Assembly: GCA_038255145.1 (NCBI GenBank)
Contig: JBBSLP010000020.1
Location: forward strand, 1 to 64,000
DNA from: WHTX01 sp038255145
GTDB taxonomy: Bacteria > Actinomycetota > Acidimicrobiia > Acidimicrobiales > CAIXPF01
Direction: 5' to 3'
Length of the DNA stretch: 64,000 bases
Shown here: positions 8,663 through 17,257 of the stretch, piece by piece
How positions within the stretch are numbered: position 1 is the first letter of the stretch
Layout of the letters: every line of letters starts with the position of its first letter
Notes under the pieces: model-generated
What the model was told of the DNA's origin: nothing
Seen by the model: only the letters and a program-made list of their open reading frames with translations
Database searches by the model: none
Program-made: the position numbers and the translations under genes

Positions 8663-9277
8663 GTGGCCGGCCCGGGCCATCCCGCCCCCGGCGGACAGGC
8701 TGCCTTTCCCATCACGTCGGATGCCGCAGCCAACGAACTGCTGGTCACCGATCCGTTCGCCCTGATCGTGGGCATGCTGTTCGACCAGCAGGTGGCCATC
8801 GAGTGGGCCTTCTACGCCCCGTTCCGGCTCCGGCAACGCCTGGGCGACCGCTTCACCCCCGGGGCCATCGCCGCCATGGACCCCGACGAGCTCGTCGCCG
8901 TGAGCGTGGCCAAGCCCGCCGTGCACCGCTACCCCGCGGCCATGGCCCGACGCCTCCAGGCCCTGGCCCAGGACCTGGTCGCGCACCACGACGGGGACAC
9001 GGCCAGCCTGTGGCGCGACGTGGACGACGGTGCCACCCTCCACGGGCGCCTGGCCACGCTTCCCGGCTTCGGCGACGAGAAGGTGCGCATCTTCGTCGCC
9101 CTGTTGGGCAAGCGCTTCGGCGTCCGACCTCCGGGGTGGGAGGACGCGTGTGCCCCCTTCGCCGACGACCAGCCCCGATCGGCGGCCGACGTGGGCAGCC
9201 GTGCCGAGTTCGAGCGGGTCAAGGCGTGGAAGCGGGACATGCGGGCCAAGGGTCGGGGCAAGGCCGACACCCCCTGA
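8663..9277 (+). CDS. HhH-GPD family protein, uncharacterised actinobacterial type
   Basis: 204 residues from GTG 8663, six bases after the TetR stop. It resembles the base-excision glycosylase fold: an all-helical domain with a helix-hairpin-helix LATLPGFGDEKVRIFVALL near residue 135. It belongs to a short HhH-GPD family common in actinomycetes. The usual catalytic Asp after the HhH is not evident and there are no Fe-S cysteines, so glycosylase activity is doubtful. The C-terminus is basic (KAWKRDMRAKGRGK). Role in DNA repair is inferred from fold only. Confidence 0.75.
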   Translation: MAGPGHPAPGGQAAFPITSDAAANELLVTDPFALIVGMLFDQQVAIEWAFYAPFRLRQRLGDRFTPGAIAAMDPDELVAVSVAKPAVHRYPAAMARRLQALAQDLVAHHDGDTASLWRDVDDGATLHGRLATLPGFGDEKVRIFVALLGKRFGVRPPGWEDACAPFADDQPRSAADVGSRAEFERVKAWKRDMRAKGRGKADTP

Positions 9278-9328
9278 GCCGACGCGGCCGACGGCGCCGA
9301 CGGGGCCGACGGGCCCATGGACCTGCGG

Positions 9329-10102
9329 TCAGCCCCCGGACGCGGCCTGGTGCCGGCCCCACTGGCGGTCCAGCCAGCCGATGAGGACGGCCACGGCCCG
9401 GGGGTCGAGGTGCAGGTCGTGGCTGGCCCCGGTCACGATGCGCAGCTCGGCGGCGCCGTGGGCGTCGGCCAGGATGCGGGCGTCGAGCACGGGGACGTTC
9501 TTGTCGTCCGAACCGTGCACCACCATCAGGGGCCGCGGCGCCAGGGTCTCGGCGCAGGTCACGGCGCGGATGGCCCGCAGCTCGGCCGACCACACCTCGA
9601 GGCGGGCGGGGAAGCCCGCGGTGGTGATGGCCCCCACCTCGCGGGAGAACTCCCGCAGCCGGCGGGGGTGGCTGGCCCAGTCGTCGAAGTCGGCGGGGGC
9701 GGCCATGGTGGCCACGCCGAGCACGGCGGGGTCGTTGGCCGCCGCGCACACGGCCAGACCGCCCCCGGTGCCGAAGCCGGTCAACCAGGTGCCGACCACG
9801 TCGGGCTGACGGCGCAGCTCGTGGGTGGCCGCGCCGATGTCCTCCAACCAGCCGGCCAGGGAGAAGTCTCCTTCCGACGCGCCGCAGCCCCGGAACGAGA
9901 AGCTGAGCACCACCCACCCCAGGGCGTCAGCGATGCGCTGGGACAGGGTGGGCAGGGTCGAACCCACCACCGCGGCCCCGCCCACGGCCTGGGGGAAGCC
10001 ATGGCACAACACGACGCCGGGCCGGGTGCGGCTGGCTCCCGCCGGGCGGGCGAGGTGGCCGGCGAGGCGCAGCCCCCCGGCCTCGAACCACAGTTCCTCC
10101 AC
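9329..10102 (-). CDS. Alpha/beta-hydrolase-fold protein lacking the usual nucleophile
   Basis: 257 residues with oxyanion-hole motif LCHGFPQ, strand LSFSFRGCGASEG, a possible acid in VVHGSDDKNVP and a possible His in ASHDLHLDP. The nucleophile elbow, normally GxSxG, reads GFGTGG, so the serine is replaced by Gly with a Thr next to it. The enzyme may be inactive, may use the Thr, or may act as a binding protein. GTG at 10102 lies one base after the stop of the upstream 71-residue gene, so the two are co-transcribed. Confidence 0.8.
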   Translation of the reverse strand: MEELWFEAGGLRLAGHLARPAGASRTRPGVVLCHGFPQAVGGAAVVGSTLPTLSQRIADALGWVVLSFSFRGCGASEGDFSLAGWLEDIGAATHELRRQPDVVGTWLTGFGTGGGLAVCAAANDPAVLGVATMAAPADFDDWASHPRRLREFSREVGAITTAGFPARLEVWSAELRAIRAVTCAETLAPRPLMVVHGSDDKNVPVLDARILADAHGAAELRIVTGASHDLHLDPRAVAVLIGWLDRQWGRHQAASGG

Positions 10103-10103
10103 C

Positions 10104-10319
10104 TCAGTCGGCGAGGTGGCGTTGGCGCGCCCACAGCTTGTACCCGCGGTTGCGGGCCTCGGCCAGGGTGTCGGGGCCGAAGCAGATGTAGGCCTCGGAA
10201 GCCATCAGCTCCTCGATGACCGGCGCCTGGGACTCGTCGAGCGCATCGACGTCGTAGACGCGCTGGATGCGCTTGTCCCCGACGTAGCGGTGGTGCTCGA
10301 ACCGGGTGGGGCGTTCCAT
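10104..10319 (-). CDS. Small conserved-looking hypothetical protein (71 aa)
   Basis: From ATG 10319. Compact, charged protein beginning MERPTRFEHHRYVGDKRIQR with a later IEELMASEAYICFGPDTL and a basic end. No membrane segment or cysteine pair. I do not recognise a domain. Coding is supported by strong third-position GC, an ATG and translational coupling to the hydrolase (stop at 10104, next GTG at 10102). Confidence 0.65.
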   Translation of the reverse strand: MERPTRFEHHRYVGDKRIQRVYDVDALDESQAPVIEELMASEAYICFGPDTLAEARNRGYKLWARQRHLAD

Positions 10320-10901
10320 CGCTTCGATGTGTAGCACGGGGCGTGGCGACAGACCCAGCCAAGGTGCCCGGGTCCGGACGCGAACGAGAGGAGGCCGAAG
10401 CCTCCTCTCGCCCGAATTGTTGAACTTCACTGGTTGACGTCGGCTGGTGTTTGGTTGCGTCGGGCGGGACCGGACCCGACCACCAGGTGTCGACGCGGGC
10501 GCTGGCTGGGTTTCGCCAACTGGTCCAGCAAGCCGTCTAGCGGCCAGCGACCTCCGAGATCCCAAGACTTCTACCGTGCAGTTGGACCACCTCCTTCCTT
10601 CGGTATGGATCATCCAAGCACACCTCCGCCGCTACGGCGACACCTTTCCTGACCGTTCTGTGGCCCGTTCACGATCCCGACACAGAAGGGTCGGCGAAGG
10701 CCGACGTCAGGCCGTCGAGCGGCCGTGGCGCGGCGGCGGAGGGTCCCGGGAGTTGTGGGGGGGTGGCCGTCGGGCCTGCGGAGGACGGCGCTAGCGTGAC
10801 TCCGACCCGGAGCCCGGCCCATCGCTGGTCGGGCCACAGCGGCCGCGGTTGCCACGGCATCCGGCGGCCCCACGTCCCCGTCCCCGTCAGCAGCGAGAGT
10901 C
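10320..10901. other. 582-bp gene-free divergent region with a hairpin
   Basis: No convincing coding sequence on either strand; the short frames here lack codon bias and RBS. It separates divergent genes, so promoters for the 71-aa gene (minus) and the membrane protein at 10902 (plus) should lie here, but no clear -35/-10 pair stands out. The only strong structure is an 11-bp perfect hairpin: CGAGAGGAGGC (10385-10395), loop CGAA, GCCTCCTCTCG (10400-10410). It has no T-tract. Confidence 0.6.
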
Positions 10902-12683
10902 TTGGGCGCCACCGGAAAACGCATCACCCTTCCCATCTCTGCCGTCGTGGGCATCATCGCCCTCGTGGTGGTCGCCATCGGTGCCGCCGGCGCCTTTACG
11001 CTGGCCCGTGGGGGTGGGTCGGCCGCCTACGAGGTGGACATGTCCATGTCCGAGCCGACCCGGGCCAACCGCCTCCTGCCGGAAGCGGTGACCTGCCCCA
11101 CCGGTGGTCGCTTCGACGGCGAGCCCGACGCCGCTCCCCTGCCCGGGGCCAGCTACGCCCCCACGGACAAGACGCTCGACGCCAACTTCGCCCCCGGCCA
11201 GGTCGTGGCCTTCCAGTACGCCGTGCGCGTCGGCGCCGACGCCCCACCCAACGGCGCTCTCGACCTCGAGCTGGCCTTCCCCAAGGCCACGTCCCGCCAG
11301 ATGGGCTTCGACCCCGACCGCAACGTGATCTGCGCCTTCGTCGACTCGAGCGACCCCGCCTACCGCGGCGGTGACGAGTCGGCGGTGGCCAAGGCCCAGG
11401 TCCAGGACCTGCCGGCCACCCCGGAGTCCATCCGCACCCAGCTGGCCGTGACCGGGCTCGACCCCAACGACCGCGTCGTGGTAGAGCTGTGGGTGGTCAC
11501 CCCCCGGGGCATCCCCGAGACCAGCCCCACGCTCGAGACCACCATCACCAGCGCCGAGGCCGACAAAGATGCCGGGGTCAAGCTGGTGCGCGACACCGTC
11601 GCCTTCCGCATCAACTTCTTCGACCGCAGCGAGCAGCCCGTCCTCACCCTCGACGTGAACGACACCCCGCCCGAGGGCGCCAGCCGCACCGATCGCGTCG
11701 ACTACAACCTCACCGTCACCACCACCTCCAAGGAGGCCCTGGCCCCTGCAGCCCGCCTCGACACCTACCTCGATTCCCAGCTCACCCTGGCCGCAGTGAC
11801 GCCCGCCGACCAGGAAGGGGCGGCGACGACGTGCGTCAAGAGCGAGAAGGGCTTCGCCTGTGACCTGGGGTTCGTCAACCCCGGCGAGGTCGTGCACATC
11901 ACCGTGCAGACGGCCCTGAAGCCCGAGGCCGAGCGGCGCTTCACCAAGGAGGACCGGGGCTGCGAGGGCGAGAACGTCGACGTGTGCAGCCGCATGGTCC
12001 TGGCCTGGTTCCGCACCGCCGAGGCCCAGGACTCCATCACCTGGGAAGAGCCCAGCGACATCCCCGACACCGAGCCGCTGTCGATCCTCAAGCTGGCCCC
12101 CAAGGCGCCCTACGCGTACCCCGGTTCCAAGGTCGACTTCACCTACCAGGTGTCCGACGCCGGCACGGGCAGCTACAGCCGCCTGCTGGTCACCGACACC
12201 GCCTGCACCCCCGTGATCTACGTGTCCGGCGACCTGAACGGGAACGGCACGCTCGATCCCAAGGAGACCTGGACCTACAGCTGCACCGTGCCGGCCATGA
12301 CCGAGGAGACGTCGCGGGGTGACTCGCGGGTCGAGGCCCTGACCGACGTGGGCATACCCGTCACCGACACGGTGTCGACCAAGATCACCCTCATCGCCCC
12401 GAGCCTGGCCGTCGACGTGCAGGCCCTGGTCAACGACCCCGGCTCCCGCTCGATCGTGGTCACCAACACCGGGGACACCCCGTTGACCAACCTGGCCCTG
12501 GCCGCCACCGGCTGCGCCCAGCCTCCGACGCTCGACGGAGCGGTGAGCGGCGAGGTGCTGGACACGGGCTCGTCGTGGTCCTACCTGTGCCCGGCCGAAC
12601 CCGCCCAGGTGGTCAGCATCCGGGCCTACGCCGCGGACCCGTTGGAGAACGCCGTCACCATGGTGGCCACCTCCACGAGCTGA
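10902..12683 (+). CDS. Membrane-anchored extracellular protein with DUF11-like repeats
   Basis: 593 residues from a TTG start with GAGAG upstream. Residues about 9-35 form one hydrophobic segment (ISAVVGIIALVVVAIGAAGA), an uncleaved signal-anchor, so most of the protein is outside the cell. The rest is beta-rich, with two or three DUF11/conserved-repeat-like units: YNLTVTTTSKEALAPAARLD, FTYQVSDAGTGSYSRLLVTD, and IVVTNTGDTPLTNLALAATG. Conserved cysteines pair across units. Such repeats are found in surface and adhesin-like proteins. No LPXTG sorting signal is present. The ligand is unknown. Confidence 0.75.
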   Translation: MGATGKRITLPISAVVGIIALVVVAIGAAGAFTLARGGGSAAYEVDMSMSEPTRANRLLPEAVTCPTGGRFDGEPDAAPLPGASYAPTDKTLDANFAPGQVVAFQYAVRVGADAPPNGALDLELAFPKATSRQMGFDPDRNVICAFVDSSDPAYRGGDESAVAKAQVQDLPATPESIRTQLAVTGLDPNDRVVVELWVVTPRGIPETSPTLETTITSAEADKDAGVKLVRDTVAFRINFFDRSEQPVLTLDVNDTPPEGASRTDRVDYNLTVTTTSKEALAPAARLDTYLDSQLTLAAVTPADQEGAATTCVKSEKGFACDLGFVNPGEVVHITVQTALKPEAERRFTKEDRGCEGENVDVCSRMVLAWFRTAEAQDSITWEEPSDIPDTEPLSILKLAPKAPYAYPGSKVDFTYQVSDAGTGSYSRLLVTDTACTPVIYVSGDLNGNGTLDPKETWTYSCTVPAMTEETSRGDSRVEALTDVGIPVTDTVSTKITLIAPSLAVDVQALVNDPGSRSIVVTNTGDTPLTNLALAATGCAQPPTLDGAVSGEVLDTGSSWSYLCPAEPAQVVSIRAYAADPLENAVTMVATSTS

Positions 12684-12701
12684 GGGCCGCTCGGGCCTGG
12701 C

Positions 12702-13289
12702 TCAGCCGGCGTCCTTGTCACCGTCACCGGGGCCGGGGCCGACCTCGGGCCGGAGCTCGTCGGTGGCCGGAGCCTCGATGGCCCGCTGCTCGGCCTCGAG
12801 CTGTTGGAGGTCGGGGCCGTCGACCTCGGCCACGGCGCCGATGGCCTCGAAGTAGGCCAGGTGGCCGGCGATGACCTCCTCGACCTGCCGCCGCGACGGG
12901 TAGTGCGACGCCAGACCGGCCCGCCACTGCACGTAGCGCACGACGTCGTCGGGGTTGACCACGGTGACGCCCGGCGCTTGCTGGAGGTCCCCCCCGCTAC
13001 GGGCGATGCCCTGTTCGTGCAGGTAGTCGATGTGCAACCGCATGATGCGCTGCACCTCCTCGTAGGCCAGCTCGGCGGTGAGATCGTCGGGTAGGGCCTG
13101 GGCCACGAACTCGAGGGCCTCGTCCTGTTCGAACACCTGCCGGGGCGGTTCGACCCGCAGCCGTCCCACCACCCCGCCCACGGTGAGCAGGGCGATGACG
13201 ACCACGAGGACGACACCGACGACGAGGGCGACCACGAGCAGCACCCGCACAGGGTGGCTCGCCCGTGCCCACCAGGGCAACGCAGGCAC
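12702..13289 (-). CDS. Single-pass membrane protein of unknown function
   Basis: 195 residues. A basic N-terminus (WWARASHPVRVLL) leads into one long membrane helix at residues about 15-42 (VVALVVGVVLVVVIALLTVG). A soluble domain of mostly helical, charged sequence follows (LTAELAYEEVQRIMRLHIDY, then RRQVEEVIAGHLAYFEAIGA) and a Pro/Gly/Asp-rich tail. I do not recognise the family. It is convergent with the surface protein gene, 18 bp away. Confidence 0.65.
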   Translation of the reverse strand: MPALPWWARASHPVRVLLVVALVVGVVLVVVIALLTVGGVVGRLRVEPPRQVFEQDEALEFVAQALPDDLTAELAYEEVQRIMRLHIDYLHEQGIARSGGDLQQAPGVTVVNPDDVVRYVQWRAGLASHYPSRRQVEEVIAGHLAYFEAIGAVAEVDGPDLQQLEAEQRAIEAPATDELRPEVGPGPGDGDKDAG

Positions 13290-13300
13290 GACGCGACGCG

Positions 13301-13339
13301 GAACGGGCCCGCCCCCCGGTGGGGAGGACGGACCCGTTC
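13301..13339. terminator. Hairpin between two minus-strand genes
   Basis: GAACGGG (13301-13307) pairs with CCCGTTC (13333-13339), with an inner C-run/G-run stem (around 13312-13324). It sits just downstream of the acyl-CoA dehydrogenase stop on the minus strand and could end that transcript. No T-tract. Confidence 0.45.
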
Positions 13340-13393
13340 AGTCGGTCGTGGCAGGTTCCTGCCGATCGGCCGCAGGGCGGCCGGGGCGCTGGC

Positions 13394-14500
13394 TCAGAGG
13401 CCGATGCGCTGGGCCAGGAGCTCGCGGTGGTAGGTGGGGTCGCCGAACAGCAGCTCGGAGGATTTGGCCCGCTTGAAGTACAGGTGGGCGGGGTGCTCCC
13501 AGGTGAAGCCGATGCCACCGTGGATCTGGATGTTCTCGGCCGCGGCGTGGAAGTAGGCCTCGGAGCAGTACGCCTTGGCCAGGGAGGCCACGGCGGGCAG
13601 CTCGTCGTTCAGCTCGGCGGCGCACCAGCCGGCGTAGTAGGCGGCGGACTTGGCCGACTCGACCTCGAGCAGCATGTCGGCGCACTTGTGCTTGATGGCC
13701 TGGAACGAACCGATGGGCCGGCCGAACTGGACGCGGACCTTGGCGTACTCGACCGACATGTCGAGGCACTTCTGGGCGCCCCCGACCTGCTCGGCGGCCA
13801 GGCCCACGGCGGCCAGGTCGAGGATGGTCGACCAGCTGTCCCAGCCGAAGCCGTCCTTGCCGATCTCGGTGGCCTCGACGCCGGCGAACTCGAGCTTGGC
13901 CTGCTTGCGGGTCTGGTCCATGGTGGACAGCGCCGTGCGGGTCAGGCCCGCGGCGTCACCCTGGACGGCGTACAGGCCGAGCCCGCCGCCGGCCTTCTTG
14001 GCCAGGACGAGGACGAGGTCGGCGGTGTGGCCGTCGAGCACGAAGGACTTGGTGCCGGTGAGCTTGCCGCCGTCGGCGACCAGCTCGACACCGGACTCGT
14101 CCCAGCGGCCGTTGTCCTCGGTGAAGGCCACGGTGGCCTTGGTGGCGCCCGAGGCGATGCCGGGCAGGTAGGACTTCTTGGCATCGTCCGATGCGCCCAC
14201 CAGCAGGGTGTTGGCGGCGAGCACGACGGTGGAGAAGAACGGAGCCGTGAGCAGCGCCCGGCCCATCTCCTCGAGCACGACGACGAGCTCGACGTAGCTG
14301 TAGCCCGAGCCGCCGAACTCCTCGGGGATGATCAGGCCCTGCAGGCCCAGCTGATCGCCCATCTGGGACCAGACGGCGGGGTCGTAGCCCTCGGTGGTGT
14401 CCATGAGTCGCCGGACCTCGGTCTCGGGCGACTTGGTGTCGAGGAACTGACGAACGACCTTGCGGAGCTCTTCCTGCTCCTCGGTGAAGGCGAAGTTCAT
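13394..14500 (-). CDS. Acyl-CoA dehydrogenase family protein
   Basis: 368 residues from ATG 14500 (MNFAFTEEQEELRKVVRQFL); an alternative GTG lies 18 bases upstream. FAD-dependent alpha,beta-dehydrogenation of acyl-CoA is the family role. Visible signatures are GLIIPEEFGGSGYSYVEL, the FAD/substrate region VAFTEDNGRWD, RVQFGRPIGSFQAIKHK and the C-terminal IQIHGGIGFTWEHPAHLYFK. In this GGIGFTWEH class the usual Glu base near the C-terminus is not obvious. Related actinobacterial proteins act as heteromers with a second FadE, but no partner is adjacent here. Substrate unknown. Confidence 0.85.
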   Translation of the reverse strand: MNFAFTEEQEELRKVVRQFLDTKSPETEVRRLMDTTEGYDPAVWSQMGDQLGLQGLIIPEEFGGSGYSYVELVVVLEEMGRALLTAPFFSTVVLAANTLLVGASDDAKKSYLPGIASGATKATVAFTEDNGRWDESGVELVADGGKLTGTKSFVLDGHTADLVLVLAKKAGGGLGLYAVQGDAAGLTRTALSTMDQTRKQAKLEFAGVEATEIGKDGFGWDSWSTILDLAAVGLAAEQVGGAQKCLDMSVEYAKVRVQFGRPIGSFQAIKHKCADMLLEVESAKSAAYYAGWCAAELNDELPAVASLAKAYCSEAYFHAAAENIQIHGGIGFTWEHPAHLYFKRAKSSELLFGDPTYHRELLAQRIGL

Positions 14501-14584
14501 GCCGGCAACGCTAGGCACGGTCGACGAGGCCGTCGAATCCCCGTGTGTACACCGGTGCTACGGCGGCCCGGTACCGTGGGCGAG

Positions 14585-14860
14585 GTGGAACGGATCGGGG
14601 TGCGTGAGCTGCGCAACAACGTGGCCGCCGTGGTGCGACGGGCGGCGGCGGGCGAGCGGGTGGTGATCACCGTGGACGGGGTGGCCACGGCCCAACTGGG
14701 CCCGTTGGAGCCCATGGGCGGCCCCACCCTCGACGACCTCGCGGCCAGCGGGCTGGTGGCCCCTCCGCCGCGGCGGGGCCGGGTGGTGGCCGAGCCCCCC
14801 GCCGGCTCCATCCCCGTCGACGTGCGCATCGACCGCCTCCTCGACGAGTTGCGGGGCTGA
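14585..14860 (+). CDS. Phd/YefM-type antitoxin of a VapC toxin
   Basis: 91 residues from GTG 14585. The N-terminus ERIGVRELRNNVAAVVRRAA and VVITVDGVATAQLGPLEP is typical of the Phd/YefM fold (prevent-host-death), which binds operator DNA. The C-terminal half, Pro/Arg-rich and ending DVRIDRLLDELRG, would bind the toxin. The PIN gene begins 6 bp after its stop, making a standard antitoxin-toxin pair that represses itself. Confidence 0.85.
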   Translation: MERIGVRELRNNVAAVVRRAAAGERVVITVDGVATAQLGPLEPMGGPTLDDLAASGLVAPPPRRGRVVAEPPAGSIPVDVRIDRLLDELRG

Positions 14861-14866
14861 GCGGCC

Positions 14867-15280
14867 GTGCCCCTGGCCCTCGACACCTCGGCCCTGCTGC
14901 GCCGCTACGTGCGGGCCCCGGGCCGCGACCTGGTGCTGGCGGCCATGGCCGAGGACGAGGACTGGTGCGCGTCGGCCGTGGCCCTGACCGAGACCCTGGT
15001 CGTGCTCCACCGCCTGGCCCTGCGCCCCTCCGAGCAGGAGGGCCTGTGGCGGGCGGCCAGGGAGGACTTCGAGTCGTTCTGGGTCGTGCCCACGGACGCC
15101 CGCTGCCTGTCCCGGGCGGCGGAGATCGGCGCCACCTACGGCACCCGGATCGTCGACGCCCTCCACCTGGCTGCGGCGGACCGCCTGCCCGGCCCCGTGC
15201 GCTACTGCACCTTCGACCGCCACCAGATCCCCGCCGCCGCCGGCCTCGGCTTCGAGGTCCTCACCCCCCTCGACAGCTGA
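14867..15280 (+). CDS. vapC: PIN-domain ribonuclease toxin (VapC-like)
   Basis: 137 residues, the normal VapC size. PIN-domain acidic residues are visible: D6 in LALDTSALL, E42 in ALTETLVVL, D97 in GTRIVDALHLAAA, and a fourth Asp in FDRHQIP. These bind Mg2+/Mn2+ for RNA cleavage in the family. The gene follows its antitoxin within 6 bp. All active-site residues seem present, so the module is probably functional. Confidence 0.88.
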   Translation: MPLALDTSALLRRYVRAPGRDLVLAAMAEDEDWCASAVALTETLVVLHRLALRPSEQEGLWRAAREDFESFWVVPTDARCLSRAAEIGATYGTRIVDALHLAAADRLPGPVRYCTFDRHQIPAAAGLGFEVLTPLDS

Positions 15281-15339
15281 GGCCGGGCCGCCCCGCCCGA
15301 CGCGCCCGGCTGGCGGGGTGGTCGGTAGCGTCCAGCGCC

Positions 15340-16794
15340 ATGCACGGTCCCCTGCCCCTGCTGCCCGCCTTCCACCAGGCCCGGCTGGTGCGCGACGGCC
15401 AGACCACGGCCACCGAGCTGGTCGAGGCCCATCTGGCCCGCATCGAGCGCATCGACCCCGCCCTGCGGTCCATCTGCACGCTCGGCGCCGACGCCGCCCT
15501 GGCCGCGGCGGCTGCGGCCGACGCGCAGGCGGGACCCCGGGGGCCGCTGCACGGCGTGCCCATCACCATCAAGGATGCCTTCGACGTCGACGGGCTGCCC
15601 ACCGCCTGTGGCACCACCGCCTTCGACGGTCGCACCGACACCTTCGAGGCCCCCTCGGTCACCCGGTTGCGGGCCGCGGGGGCCATCGTTTTGGGCAAGA
15701 CCAACGTGCCCCCCTTCCTGGGCGACATCCAGACCACCAACGACCGGTTCGGCACCACGGTCAACCCCTACGACCCCACCCGGTCCGCCGGGGGCTCGTC
15801 GGGGGGCAGCGCCGCGGCGGTGGCCGCGGGCCTGTCCGCCCTCGACCTGGGCAGTGACCTGGCCGGCTCCATCCGCGTCCCCGCGGCGTGGTGCGGCATC
15901 TGGGGGCTGAAGCCCACCATCGGCCTGGTGCCCAAGCACGGCCACGTGCCCGGTCCTCCCGGGGGGCTGGGCGAGATCGACATCTCCGTGGCCGGCCCCC
16001 TGGCCCGCCACCCCGCCGATCTGGCCCTGACCCTGCGCATCACCGCGGGGCCGGCCGACCCCGACAGCCCGATGCGGGCCGAGCTGCGCCCGCCCCGGGC
16101 CCTGCGCCTGGCCGACTACCGCCTGGCCGTGTTGCTCGACGACCCCTTCTGCCCCGTCGACGACGAGGTGCTGGGCCCCCTGACCGAGCTGTGCGACCAG
16201 CTGGCATCCTTGGGGGTGCAGCTGGACCTCAAACCCCGGCTACCCGTGTCCCTGGAGCAGTCCCAGACCCTGTTCGAGCAGCTCTACGCCTCGGAGATCG
16301 GGGTGGGCCTGGCCGAGGACGCCTGGGCCCTGTCTGCGGCGGAGGCCGCGACCACCCCCCGGGGTGACGACGAGGCCCGGCCGTTGCGCATCACCCGGGC
16401 CCACGCCCTCAGCCACCGGCGCTGGTTCCAGCTCGACGTCCAGCGGCTGCGCATGCGCGCTGCGTGGTCGCAGTTCTTCACCGGCTACGACGCCGTGCTC
16501 ACCCCGGTGATCGCCCGGGCCGCCATCGAGCACGACCACACCCCCGACCACCAGGACCGGCGCATGGTCGTCAACGGCCAGCCCCGCCACTACTGGGACC
16601 AGGCCGCCTGGGTGGGCTACGCCTCCCTACCCGGCCTGCCTGCGGTGTCGGCCCCCGTGCGCTGGACCGCCGACGGTCTCCCCGTGGGCCTGCAGGTCAT
16701 CGGCCCCTTCGGCGACGACCTCACCGCCATCGACGTGGCGGCCAAGGTGTGCGATGCGGTCGGCGGTGGCTACCGGCCCCCACCCCTCGACTGA
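15340..16794 (+). CDS. Amidase-signature family hydrolase
   Basis: 484 residues from ATG 15340. Complete catalytic set: Lys in VPITIKDAFDVDGLPTACG, Ser motif SAGGSSGGSAAAVAAG, and DLGSDLAGSIRVPAAWCGIW. The C-terminus shows the usual GLPAVSAPV and GLPVGLQVIGPFGDD. Closest in appearance to general amidases and fatty-acid amide hydrolase-like enzymes; the substrate cannot be told. The last codons lie in a 51-bp segment that is duplicated immediately downstream. Confidence 0.88.
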   Translation: MHGPLPLLPAFHQARLVRDGQTTATELVEAHLARIERIDPALRSICTLGADAALAAAAAADAQAGPRGPLHGVPITIKDAFDVDGLPTACGTTAFDGRTDTFEAPSVTRLRAAGAIVLGKTNVPPFLGDIQTTNDRFGTTVNPYDPTRSAGGSSGGSAAAVAAGLSALDLGSDLAGSIRVPAAWCGIWGLKPTIGLVPKHGHVPGPPGGLGEIDISVAGPLARHPADLALTLRITAGPADPDSPMRAELRPPRALRLADYRLAVLLDDPFCPVDDEVLGPLTELCDQLASLGVQLDLKPRLPVSLEQSQTLFEQLYASEIGVGLAEDAWALSAAEAATTPRGDDEARPLRITRAHALSHRRWFQLDVQRLRMRAAWSQFFTGYDAVLTPVIARAAIEHDHTPDHQDRRMVVNGQPRHYWDQAAWVGYASLPGLPAVSAPVRWTADGLPVGLQVIGPFGDDLTAIDVAAKVCDAVGGGYRPPPLD

Positions 16795-16879
16795 CCGCCC
16801 CGCCGACCGCATCAGGCCCGAGCAACACCGATGCGGTCGGCGGTGGCTACCGGCCCCCACCCCTCGACTGACCGCCCCG
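16752..16879. repeat. 51-bp direct duplication of the amidase gene end, with internal inverted copy
   Basis: Bases 16752-16802 recur exactly at 16829-16879 (offset 77). Between the copies, CGCCGACCGCATC at 16801-16813 is the reverse complement of GATGCGGTCGGCG at 16753-16765 and 16830-16842. The first copy encodes the amidase C-terminus; the second, read on the other strand, encodes the end of the DUF6614-like gene. Confidence 0.92.
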
Positions 16880-17209
16880 ACGGAGCACGGGGTCGGGGAA
16901 GTCGCGGTAGAGACCGAAGCGGACGTTGGTGACCTGGCGGTACACGGCGCTGTGGCGGGCCTCGGTCTCTCCGGCCCGGGTGGCTGCGGCCTGGAAGGCC
17001 AGGTCGAGCTGGCCCAGGTCGGCGGTGCGGATGTCGAGGTGGAACTCGCCCAACCCGTCGGGGCCCAGGCCCAGCTTGCGCCGCCACAGCTCCCAACTGT
17101 CGATGCGGCCCTCGTCGCGCAGCCAGCCCAGCCACCCTGTCAGGGCGTCGTCGAAGTCGAGGGCGTCGGCCCCGGGCACGAGATCGAACCAGATCACGTA
17201 GTGGTCCAC
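16847..17209 (-). CDS. DUF6614-like small protein with a tail made from duplicated DNA
   Basis: 120 residues from GTG 17209 (MDHYVIWFDLVPGADALDFD). The core, with WLRDEGRIDSWELWRRKLGL and GPDGLGEFHLDIRTADLGQL, resembles a small ferredoxin-like alpha/beta dimeric family (DUF6614) of unknown function. The last ten residues (RGGQSRGGGR) are antisense of the copied amidase 3' end, so the natural C-terminus has been replaced or extended. The gene is convergent with the amidase. Confidence 0.65.
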   Translation of the reverse strand: MDHYVIWFDLVPGADALDFDDALTGWLGWLRDEGRIDSWELWRRKLGLGPDGLGEFHLDIRTADLGQLDLAFQAAATRAGETEARHSAVYRQVTNVRFGLYRDFPDPVLRRGGQSRGGGR

Positions 17210-17257
17210 GCCGGCAGTCTGGCCCCGGCAGCCACGGCGGCCAGCTAGCTTTTCGCC

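Noticed and set aside
10434..10794. Small plus-strand genes between the hydrolase operon and the surface protein
   Set aside because: Translations are Arg/Gly/Pro-rich without conserved pattern, and no RBS precedes them.
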